From the NCBI GenBank assembly GCA_014534415.1, contig JACVRM010000132.1, positions 1 to 5,921 on the forward strand: a stretch of 5,921 bases of DNA. Direction: 5' to 3'. This document shows positions 1 to 5,476 of the stretch, one piece after another. Each line of letters begins with the position of its first letter. Position 1 is the stretch's first letter. This DNA comes from Thermoleophilia bacterium. GTDB taxonomy: Bacteria > Actinomycetota > Thermoleophilia > Gaiellales > Gaiellaceae. Below the pieces are notes generated by a model. That model ran no database searches. It had not been told where the DNA came from and saw nothing but the letters and a program-made list of their open reading frames with translations. Both the position numbers and the translations under genes were made by a program.

Positions 1-128
1 CCGGCGCCGTTCGGGCCGATCAGCCCGACGATCTCGCCTCGCTCCAGCCGCAGGCTGACGCCGCGCACGGCGGCGACCGGGCCGTAGCGCACCTCGAGCT
101 CGTCGAGCTCGAGGACCGGCTCAGCCAT
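1..128 (-). CDS. livF: LIV-type ABC transporter ATP-binding protein LivF (N-terminal 42 residues, cut by window edge)
   Basis: This is the second cytoplasmic ATPase of a branched-chain-amino-acid-type ABC importer, which would pair with LivG to power uptake. Only the amino end is present. After MAEPVLELDELEVRYG, Tyr15 is the expected A-loop aromatic that stacks on the adenine. The strand leading to the P-loop follows, and the window ends inside Walker A (GPNGA at 38-42, last codon incomplete). The ATG at 126-128 is chosen because it overlaps the livG stop by 8 bp, the usual coupled arrangement; no clear Shine-Dalgarno precedes it. Assignment to LivF rather than another ABC ATPase rests on its place right after livG and on the LIV-style start (short, with the 'VRYGPVAAVRGVSL' pattern). 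The substrate cannot be told from this piece. Confidence 0.88.
   Translation of the reverse strand, partial: MAEPVLELDELEVRYGPVAAVRGVSLRLERGEIVGLIGPNGA
4..29. repeat. 26-bp exact repeat, copy 1 (Walker A codons of livF)
   Basis: Positions 4-29 match 743-768 exactly over 26 bases. Both copies encode VGLIGPNGA of the P-loop on the minus strand, in paralogous genes. Identity includes third codon positions, so it is either shared optimal codon use or a small conversion tract. Confidence 0.85.
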
Positions 129-900
129 CGGCGCCGTCGACCAGACCGGATTCGCCGAGGTATGCCGCCGTCACGTCCAGGTTCGCACGGATCTCGTCGG
201 GTTTGCCGCCGGCCAGCGTCCTTCCCTGGTCGAGCACCTGGATCCGGTCGCAGACGCCCATCACGAGCGCCATGTTGTGGTCGATCAGCAGGACCCCAGC
301 CTCATGCTCGTCGCGGACCGAGCGCACCACGGACGCGAAGTCGGGCACCTCGGACTCGGGCAGCCCGGCCGCCGGTTCGTCCAGCAGCACGAACTGCGGC
401 TCGGTCGCGAGGGCGCGCGCCACGCCGAGCCGGCGCTCGTCGCCGTGAGCGAGCGCGCCGGCGGACGTGTCGGCCGCGCCGTCCAGGCCGAGGAGCGGGA
501 GCAGGGCATCGGCGCGGCGCCGCGCCGCGCGCGTTCCGGCGCCCGCTCCGAGCGCCGCCGCCTCGACGTTCTCGCGGACCGACAGTGACTTGAAAGAGCG
601 GCTGTGCTGGAAGGTCCTGACCAGGCCGACGCGAGCCCGGCGATGCGAGCTCCAGCGAGTGATGTCGCGATCGCCCAGCATGACGCTGCCGGAGCCGGCG
701 CGGTCGAAGCCGCTCAGCACGTTGACGAGCGTTGACTTGCCCGCGCCGTTCGGGCCGATCAGCCCGACCACCTCGTGCCGATGGACGGCGAGCGATACGT
801 TGACGAGCGCGCGAACGCCCTCGAACGATCGCGAGACGGAGAGGGCCCGCAGGACATCGGCGGGCCCTCTTCCCGGTTCCGCGCGTGCGGCCTCCGTCAT
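121..900 (-). CDS. livG: LIV-type ABC transporter ATP-binding protein LivG
   Basis: This is a cytoplasmic ATPase of the branched-chain amino acid (LIV/HAAT) importer family, 259 residues, the normal LivG length. Visible motifs are Walker A GPNGAGKST at 49-57, Q-loop Gln98 in RTFQ, Walker B VLLDEP at 171-176 followed by the LIV-typical AAGL and a D-loop-like PESE, and the H-loop His208 in LIDHNM. The long insertion after the Q-loop and the AAYLGE near the C-terminus (245-250) are typical of LivG rather than LivF. The signature is divergent: LAHGDERR at 150-157 in place of the usual LSYGQQRR, although the central Gly153 remains. The ATG at 898-900 overlaps the stop of the upstream binding-protein gene as ATGA, and the livF start overlaps this gene's stop by 8 bp, so translation is probably coupled. 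The frame stays open upstream of 900, but that part is an arginine/glycine-rich antisense-like reading inside the binding-protein gene and was not used. Confidence 0.95.
   Translation of the reverse strand: MTEAARAEPGRGPADVLRALSVSRSFEGVRALVNVSLAVHRHEVVGLIGPNGAGKSTLVNVLSGFDRAGSGSVMLGDRDITRWSSHRRARVGLVRTFQHSRSFKSLSVRENVEAAALGAGAGTRAARRRADALLPLLGLDGAADTSAGALAHGDERRLGVARALATEPQFVLLDEPAAGLPESEVPDFASVVRSVRDEHEAGVLLIDHNMALVMGVCDRIQVLDQGRTLAGGKPDEIRANLDVTAAYLGESGLVDGADG
743..768. repeat. 26-bp exact repeat, copy 2 (Walker A codons of livG)
   Basis: This is the second copy of the 26-base identity shared with positions 4-29, lying within the P-loop codons of livG. The direct orientation and 713 bp between matching bases would allow recombination to fuse livG and livF, though nothing here shows that this has happened. 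Confidence 0.85.
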
Positions 901-2117
901 CCCCCTAGCTCGGGGACGACCTCCGCGGTGATGCCCTGGACGTACTCCCCCTTGTTGTCGTGGATGCGGATGACCCGGTACTCGCGCCCGAAGACGGTGT
1001 GCAGCTCGGGCGAGAAGCTGACCTGGCCGGAGATGGTTTCGACGCCGTCGAACTGCTCCAGCTCCGACGCGAGCTCCTCCCCCTCCGTTGATCCGTCCGC
1101 CCGCCTGATCGCCTCGGCGACCCCGTCGACCGCGCCGGCGCCGGCGAGGAAGCCGCCCGTCGCCGGCCGCGAGCCGGCGGTGCCGAGCGCCTCGATCATC
1201 TCCTTGACGTCCTGGCTGGGGTCGTCGCCGAAGACGGACGCGTACGTCACCGCGAAGTAGTTGGTGACGGGTGGGTTCTTCGTCACCCAGTACGTCCCGT
1301 CGCCGGCCCACGAGTTGAGGATGGGCGTCCTGTTCCTCAGCGAGCGCAGGCCCGACACGAACGCCGGCAGCTCGCCGAACGCGGTCGACGTGACGATCAC
1401 GTCCGCGTTCGCGCCGTTCAGGCGGCTGACCGCCGCGTCGACGTTGTTCGCGCCCGTCGCGTACGTCTCGCGCGCCGCGATCCGGCCGCCGAGCTCGGTG
1501 AACCGCTTCTCGAAGGCCTCCACCACGTTCTTGAAGTAGACGAGCAGCGTGTTCGTCCCGAGGGCCGCCGTCCGCCAGCCCTCCCCGTAGGCGAACTCGG
1601 CCATCGCCGAGCCTTCGTCCTGGGCGACGTTGCCGAAGCTGAACGCGAGGCGTCCCTGTTCACCGAAGCGCTTCGGCCCCATCTGGTCGGTGCCGATGCA
1701 CGGTGCGATCGCCAGCGTGCCCTGCCCGATCGCCTCCTGCACGACGGGCGTCGCGAAGTCGACGTCGCACGTGACGAAGACGACGTGCGCGCCGCCGTCG
1801 AGCAGCTGTGTTGCACACGCCTTCGCCCTGGCCGGGTTGTTGTTCTGCGTATCGCAGGTGTCGATGCGCAGCTGGCGGCCGTCGACGCCGCCTTCGTCGT
1901 TGAGCTGCTGCACACGGATCCTCGCCGCGGCGAGCGCTGGGCCGTCGAACGGGGCCATCTGTCCGGACGAGTCGAACGCCCAGCCGATGACGATCGGCTC
2001 GCCGGCTGCAGCCGTCTCCGTTGCGGCGTCGTCGTCGTCATCGTCCCCGCCGCACCCCGTCACGGCTGCCGCGAGTAGAAGGGCGAGCAACGCGGCGGAC
2101 CACGTCCGTCGTTTCAT
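897..2117 (-). CDS. LIV-family ABC transporter substrate-binding lipoprotein
   Basis: This is the extracytoplasmic solute-binding protein of an amino-acid-type ABC importer (Peripla_BP_6 / LivK-like), 406 residues. The start is MKRRTW, with a hydrophobic core at 8-19 and a lipobox VTGC ending at Cys22, so it should be lipid-anchored. A run of six aspartates (25-30) and an Ala/Thr/Glu linker precede the first strand IVIGWAF (42-48). NDEGGVDGRQLRI (73-85) matches the 'NxxGGVxGRxL' signature of the family. The mature part has four cysteines in the first lobe (88, 101, 117, 140), enough for two disulfides. The ATG at 2115-2117 is chosen because it gives a complete signal peptide and has a strong GAGGAGAA ribosome site 5-12 nt upstream; the frame stays open for a further 30 codons upstream without signal-peptide character. 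The stop overlaps the livG ATG (ATGA). The ligand is unknown; amino acids, amides, short carboxylates and aromatic acids are all known in the family. Confidence 0.93.
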   Translation of the reverse strand: MKRRTWSAALLALLLAAAVTGCGGDDDDDDAATETAAAGEPIVIGWAFDSSGQMAPFDGPALAAARIRVQQLNDEGGVDGRQLRIDTCDTQNNNPARAKACATQLLDGGAHVVFVTCDVDFATPVVQEAIGQGTLAIAPCIGTDQMGPKRFGEQGRLAFSFGNVAQDEGSAMAEFAYGEGWRTAALGTNTLLVYFKNVVEAFEKRFTELGGRIAARETYATGANNVDAAVSRLNGANADVIVTSTAFGELPAFVSGLRSLRNRTPILNSWAGDGTYWVTKNPPVTNYFAVTYASVFGDDPSQDVKEMIEALGTAGSRPATGGFLAGAGAVDGVAEAIRRADGSTEGEELASELEQFDGVETISGQVSFSPELHTVFGREYRVIRIHDNKGEYVQGITAEVVPELGG

Positions 2118-2122
2118 CGAGG

Positions 2123-2130
2123 TTCTCCTC
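2123..2130 (-). promoter_or_regulatory. Strong Shine-Dalgarno of the substrate-binding lipoprotein gene
   Basis: On the minus strand GAGGAGAA lies just upstream of the ATG at 2117, with a spacer of about 7 nt from the AGGAG core. It is the best ribosome site in the window and fixes the start of the binding protein. It also suggests that the lipoprotein is translated more strongly than, and independently of, the damaged isomerase gene before it, which fits the usual excess of binding protein over transporter. Confidence 0.8.
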
Positions 2131-2163
2131 TCGTCCGTACCGTTTCGAGCGATCCTCCGCATT

Positions 2164-2840
2164 TCAGCCGGCACGCGCAAGCCCTGTACGGCGGGCGTCG
2201 CCAGCACGCGAGCAGCGCAGCTCGAGACCGGCGTGCGAGCTCAAGCCCCGGGACATCCCACAGCGAGTCGGCGTACGCCTCGCCGAACGTGCCGTTGTCG
2301 GAGGAGATCTCGACATCGTAGGGCCGCGCCAGCCCGCGCGCTCGAGCAGCACCGCCGCCTCGCCGAGCGAGCTTACGACGCTCCACTGCTCCGCCGCCTC
2401 GCGCTGGTACGGGTCCAGCGCGACGCGCACGCCGGTGCGGGTCGCCTCGGCGGCGATCGTACGGAGCCCCTCGACCACCACAGCTTCGGCGTCCGCCCGG
2501 TCGCCGGCGGGGCCCGTCAGGAGCACGACGCAGTCGGGCTCGAACCGCGCCAGCCGGCCGATCGACGCGCAGTACGCCTCGACGCGCTCGCCTGGGTCCT
2601 CGGGACCGGCAGCAGCGGCAAGGGGAGGATCGAGGGCACCGCGCCGATGCAGTTCGTGACCGCCAGACCGCTCTCTTGGACGCGCTCGCGCGTCTCGGCG
2701 TCCGGCCGGTCCGGAAGCTTGATGTCCCAGATGCCGATCCCGTCGGCGCCGGCCGCCGCGTACGTCCTGAGATCCTCGTCGAATGGTTGCGGCAGCGTCG
2801 TGATCTGCGAGATCGAGAAGAGTGGTTCTGCGTCAGACAC
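2164..2840 (-). pseudogene. Sugar-phosphate isomerase/epimerase-like (xylose-isomerase-type TIM barrel), frame-disrupted and internally shortened
   Basis: The gene is readable in three successive pieces. Piece one (2840-2607, GTG start) carries FSISQITTLPQPFDEDL and GADGIGIWDIKLP, the first strands of an AP-endonuclease-2/xylose-isomerase-like barrel. One base then appears lost in a CCGG(G)T context, and piece two (2607 to about 2332) gives VEAYCASIGRLARF, CVVLLTGPAG and GVRVALDPYQ. A further single-base loss between 2332 and 2320 leads to YDVEISSDNGTFGEAY and DSLW, the conserved C-terminal block of the family. Summed, the pieces give about 215 residues against the 260-290 I expect, and the block between LGEAAVLLE and RAGW, where homologues carry the D.WHLW and HVND metal/substrate region, appears absent (about 60 codons, from family memory). 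The GTG overlaps the oxidoreductase stop by 8 bp. The 3' end is unclear: one frame stops at 2164-2166, another runs to a TGA at 2114-2116 overlapping the next ATG, but with poor codon use after 2164. The enzyme is probably inactive if the sequence is correct. Confidence 0.72.
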
Positions 2841-3955
2841 CGAGGCGTGACCTCGCTCGTGCGAGCGCGCGCCGCGGGAGCGGCGGGCGCAGCAGCTTGT
2901 CCGCGACCATCGTCCCGGACGCGCCCCCGAGACCCGGTCCGGGTGCGTCGAGGCGCCGATGTGCCAGAGGCCGGCGATGGCGTGCGGTGACCCGGCTGCT
3001 CCGGGAACGGCCGCCAGAGGAAGTTCTGGTCGAGGGTCAGCGCGCCCGAGCATGTCGGCGCGGCCGTAGCGGAAGCGCGCGCGCGCTCGGTAACCGCTGC
3101 ATCGGTCCCAGCGCCGAGGAGGCCTCCGTACAGCTGGGTCGGGGTCACGTTCGCGAGGACGGCACGCGATGCGTGCACCTCCTCACCGTCCGACGCCGTC
3201 ACGCCAAATGCCCGCCCGTCGCGGACGAGCACGCGCTCTACCTCCCGCTGCGTCTCCAGGGAGCCGCCGTGACCGCGGACGAGCTGGGCGAGAGCGTTGA
3301 CGAGGCGGGCGCAGCCCCCGCGCGGCATCGGCATGCCGCCCTCCTGCACCGCGACGGCGATCACCTGGATCAGGTAGCCCGATGCGGCGTCGTCCGGTCC
3401 CAGGCCGGTGTGGAGCACCAGGGCGCGAGCAGACCGCGAACCGCGGTGCCTGGAACGTCTCGGTGAGCCAGTCGCGCGCGGACGTCAATAGGCGACCGAC
3501 GAACGCCGCGGTGTCGCGGCGGCCGAGCCGCCGATAAGCCCTCGCCGCCAGGCGGGCACCGTCGGCGGACCAGAGCTCCGTGCCGAGGACACCGAAGGCG
3601 AGATCGGCGTTCGGCAAGAAGTCGTCGTCGAACTCCGCCGCGTTCGCGTCCGCGCTGCGCAGCAGGAATGCGTTTTCACCGTCCGGGTAGACGGTTGCGG
3701 CCGGCACGTCGGTGTTCAGGTACTCGAGGCCGCGCGCGGCGAGCTTGCCGGCGAGGCGCGCGTGCGCTGCGCCGCCCACCCGGAGCGGGTGCGCCGTGCT
3801 GAAGACGTCGTGGAGGTAGCCCGGCTCGGTGATCTCCGCCGTTTTGATTGCGCCGCCCAGGCAGTCGTTGCGCTCGAGCACGCAGACGCTCCAGCCGCCG
3901 CCGCGAGCGAGTTGATACCGCTGCCGACGATCACCGCGTCGAACGTCCGGGGCAC
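2833..3955 (-). pseudogene. FAD-dependent oxidoreductase of the phytoene-desaturase family (COG1233-like), disrupted by multiple deletions
   Basis: The remains are of a flavoprotein oxidoreductase with an amino-terminal FAD-binding Rossmann fold. GTG at 3955 begins VPRTFDAVIVGSGINSLAA, the GxGxxxxxA dinucleotide loop. The frame then jumps at about 3899 to GGWSVCVLERNDCLGGAIKT, so most of the first helix is missing. Reading continues well to FQAPRFA (near 3435). Two single-base losses (near 3434 and 3418) restore FA-G-LLAPW and VLHTGLGPDDAASGYL. The next stretch holds QEGGMPMPRGGCARLV and AVLANVTPTQLYGG. One more shift in a GC run (near 3083) gives RFRYGRADM, after which the text jumps directly to SGALTLDQNFLWRPFP, omitting about 140-150 residues by comparison with the family's roughly 520. 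Two further shifts (near 2968 and 2945) restore IAGLWHIGASTHP and GPGLGGASGTMVADKLL, the C-terminal FAD-closing motif, before TGA at 2833-2835. It lies 11 bp after the acyltransferase gene and overlaps the isomerase start. A TAGGA ribosome site precedes the GTG. Sequencing error is the alternative explanation. Confidence 0.8.
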
Positions 3956-3964
3956 GCCGGGCGA

Positions 3965-3969
3965 TCCTA
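3965..3969 (-). promoter_or_regulatory. Ribosome binding site for the oxidoreductase, overlapping the acyltransferase stop
   Basis: The minus-strand TAGGA uses the TAG stop of the upstream acyltransferase as part of a Shine-Dalgarno core, 9 nt before the GTG at 3953-3955. It supports GTG 3955 as the original start and indicates termination-reinitiation coupling between the two genes. Confidence 0.5.
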
Positions 3970-5133
3970 CGTTTCGGCCAGGCGCCGCAACTCGTCGTCC
4001 GTGACGAGGTCGCGCTTCTCCGAGCCCAGGCGCTTCACGGCGTCGAGAAGCTCGCGCTGGCGGCGCTCGTCCAGGTCGAGTCCGAGCTCCACGCACTTGA
4101 GGCGGATCGAGTCGATCCCGCTCTTCTTGCCGAGCACGACGGAGCGCTTCGCGCCGACGAGTCGCGAGGAGTACGGCTCGATCGACGGCGGATCGTGGAA
4201 CTGGCTCGCGACCGCGCCGCTCTCGCGGCGGAACAGGTTCTCGCCGACGAGTGGCTTCCACGGCTCGAGGGCGTAGCCGGACAGCTCGCGCACGCGCTCG
4301 GAGACGGCGCGGAGGCGGTCGAGGCGAACCTTCGTGTTCACGCCGTAGAGCGCGCGGAGGGCGAGCGCGATCTCGCCGATGTTCGCGTTGCCGGCGCGCT
4401 CGCCCATCCCGTTGATCGTCCCGTGGAGCCAGCGGGCGCCTGCGCGCGCCGCGGCGAGGGCGGAGGCGGTCGCGAGTCCGAAGTCGTTGTGCCCGTGCCA
4501 GTGGAGCGGCACGTCGGGCCCGAGCCACTGGCGCGTCCGCCCCACCAGGTCCGCCGCCGCCTCCGGCGTGGCGACGCCGATCGTGTCGACGACGACCGCC
4601 TCGCGCGCACCGGCGTCGATCGCCGTCTTGTATGCCTGCTCGAAGTAGGCGGCATCCGCCCGCGTGCCGTCGACCCCGAAGTACGAGACGGTCACGCCGG
4701 CCCGTGCCGCGGCCGAAACGGCGTCGCGGATGCGGCGGAGCATCTCGTCGCGCGAGACGCCGAGCGCGCGCAGCTTGAGGTCGGAGATGGGCGATTCGAC
4801 GACGCTCGAGCGGACTCCGAGCTCGAGCAGCACCTCGACGTCGGCGGTAACGGCGCGCGAGAAGCCCCAGACCTCGGCGCGCAGGCCGGCTTCGGCGATG
4901 AGTCGCACAGCTTCGTAGTCCTCCTCGGAGACGCGCGGAAAGCCGGCCTCGATCCGCTCGACGCCGAGCTCGTCGAGCAGGCGAGCGATCTCCAGCTTCT
5001 GGTGCGGGTCGAGAACCACGCCGACTGTCTGCTCACCGTCGCGGAGCGTCGTGTCGTAGAAGCCGACCTCGGCGGCGAACGCGTGCGGCGCGTTGAGCTC
5101 GCCCGTCCAGATGGCATCGCGGTCGGCGTGCAT
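3967..5133 (-). CDS. Homocitrate synthase / isopropylmalate synthase family acyltransferase (NifV-like, no regulatory domain)
   Basis: This is a DRE-TIM metallolyase-fold enzyme expected to condense acetyl-CoA (or a related acyl-CoA) with a 2-oxoacid in the cytoplasm, 388 residues. The signature YDTTLRDGEQT is at 26-36, with Asp27 as metal ligand and Arg31 as catalytic arginine. DTIG is at 183-186, HWHGHND at 211-217 (His213 and His215 as metal ligands) and NGMGERAGN at 241-249 (Asn249 as likely ligand). The C-terminal GKKSGIDSI (335-343) resembles the GKHSG block of NifV and other homocitrate synthases. At under 400 residues it lacks the LeuA allosteric domain, so leucine feedback is not expected. 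The 'RDGEQTVGV' wording is closer to NifV than to classical LeuA, but no nif gene is in view, and the residues after VVESPISD do not settle the 2-oxoacid. It heads the minus-strand series, diverging from the small membrane gene. ATG 5133 is the first start after a stop; no good Shine-Dalgarno is seen. Isopropylmalate or citramalate synthase remain possible. Confidence 0.9.
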   Translation of the reverse strand: MHADRDAIWTGELNAPHAFAAEVGFYDTTLRDGEQTVGVVLDPHQKLEIARLLDELGVERIEAGFPRVSEEDYEAVRLIAEAGLRAEVWGFSRAVTADVEVLLELGVRSSVVESPISDLKLRALGVSRDEMLRRIRDAVSAAARAGVTVSYFGVDGTRADAAYFEQAYKTAIDAGAREAVVVDTIGVATPEAAADLVGRTRQWLGPDVPLHWHGHNDFGLATASALAAARAGARWLHGTINGMGERAGNANIGEIALALRALYGVNTKVRLDRLRAVSERVRELSGYALEPWKPLVGENLFRRESGAVASQFHDPPSIEPYSSRLVGAKRSVVLGKKSGIDSIRLKCVELGLDLDERRQRELLDAVKRLGSEKRDLVTDDELRRLAET

Positions 5134-5210
5134 GCGAGAGAGCTTGACGGAATCGGACCTCGACCGCGACGGCGTGTTAGCCGCACGAGCGGCGGGGAAG
5201 GCTTGCCTCG
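5134..5210. promoter_or_regulatory. Divergent intergenic region, likely promoters for both directions
   Basis: These 77 bp separate the acyltransferase (minus) from the small membrane protein (plus), so the promoter of the whole minus-strand series should start here or run in from upstream. No convincing -35/-10 pair is visible on either strand. A TTGACG at 5144-5149 (plus) has no A/T-rich -10 at 16-18 bp, and a TAACAC (minus, near 5173-5178) has no clear partner. A small hairpin GCCGC-ACGA-GCGGC (5180-5193) sits immediately before the plus-strand ribosome site. Confidence 0.35.
5194..5201 (+). promoter_or_regulatory. Ribosome binding site of the 56-residue membrane protein gene
   Basis: GGGGAAGG ends 9 nt before the ATG at 5211. 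It is a reasonable purine-rich Shine-Dalgarno and supports the reading of this short frame as a real gene. Confidence 0.5.
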
Positions 5211-5381
5211 ATGCGAATCGGACTGCTGGGCATCGTCTACCTCGTGATCGGGCTGATCGTCGCAGCCAACGAGGAGTACCTCCGCAACCTCGAGACGGTG
5301 CGCAGGGTCGTGTCGGCTCTACTCGCGATCCTGCTCTGGCCGCTGCTACTGCTCGGCGTCGACCTGCGCATCCGCGGCTGA
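5211..5381 (+). CDS. Small two-helix membrane protein, 56 residues, unknown function
   Basis: ATG at 5211 opens a 56-residue frame ending in TGA at 5379-5381. The protein has two hydrophobic helices, roughly 4-19 (GLLGIVYLVIGLIVAA) and 34-50 (VVSALLAILLWPLLLLG). They are joined by a charged loop (NEEYLRNLETVRR, 20-32), and the protein ends in VDLRIRG. Charge placement suggests a hairpin in the cytoplasmic membrane, with no signal cleavage site. The plan 'YLVIGLIVA - acidic loop - LLAILLWPLLLLGVDL' resembles small hypothetical proteins I associate with high-GC actinomycetes, so I take it as conserved, but I know no function. It is the only plus-strand gene here, is preceded by a purine-rich ribosome site, and is followed 13 nt later by a perfect stem. 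Reverse-strand frames over it do not resemble known proteins. Confidence 0.78.
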   Translation: MRIGLLGIVYLVIGLIVAANEEYLRNLETVRRVVSALLAILLWPLLLLGVDLRIRG

Positions 5382-5394
5382 GAGGGGCGCTCGG

Positions 5395-5424
5395 CGCTCG
5401 CGACGAGAATCAGCGTCGCGAGCG
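5395..5424. terminator. Perfect 11-bp inverted repeat between convergent genes, probable bidirectional terminator
   Basis: CGCTCGCGACG (5395-5405) and CGTCGCGAGCG (5414-5424) are exact complements around an 8-nt loop AGAATCAG. The stem starts 13 nt after the small membrane gene's stop and lies 52 nt beyond the M24 gene's stop on the other strand, which is where a shared terminator would be expected. No T-tract follows on either side, so it would be the U-tract-less type often proposed in actinomycetes. A protein-binding palindrome is the alternative. Confidence 0.6.
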
Positions 5425-5476
5425 TGCCTCGCACGTCGCGTGGGGCGATCGCCGCGGTCGCATGTCGCGCAGCGGT

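Noticed and set aside
901..1311. Upstream extension of the livG frame to 1311 (396 residues in total)
   Set aside because: The added 137 residues are Arg/Gly-rich, match no family, and lie over the clearly coding binding-protein frame. The LivG domain begins normally from ATG 900.
2152..2180. Possible minus-strand promoter before the binding protein (TTGCGC, 17 bp, GAGGAT)
   Set aside because: Both boxes are weak and lie within GC-rich degenerate coding sequence; a match this poor is expected by chance.
1630..2850. 406-residue plus-strand frame
   Set aside because: It lies antisense to the binding-protein and isomerase genes, has Ser/Arg/Pro-rich low-complexity content and no recognisable domain; this is typical of GC-rich shadow frames.
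2517..3053. 178-residue minus-strand frame beginning MLGRADPRPE as an independent gene
   Set aside because: Its first part is an out-of-frame reading of the oxidoreductase C-terminus. Only the part from GTG 2840 belongs to the isomerase, and it loses the family pattern after PLLP.
3070..3090. Alternating GC run as a regulatory or Z-DNA element
   Set aside because: It is explained by consecutive Arg/Ala codons in the oxidoreductase; only its possible role in slippage is worth noting.
2600..3450. Programmed ribosomal frameshifting as the reason for the frame changes
   Set aside because: There are too many shifts at different contexts, with no slippery heptamers, and whole conserved blocks are missing.
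5144..5172. Plus-strand TTGACG as a -35 box
   Set aside because: No A/T-containing -10 hexamer lies 16-18 bp downstream (the region reads CGCGACGG).
4195..5247. 350-residue plus-strand frame
   Set aside because: It is the exact antisense of the acyltransferase, whose motifs are unmistakable on the minus strand; its Val/Arg/Glu-rich content shows no family.
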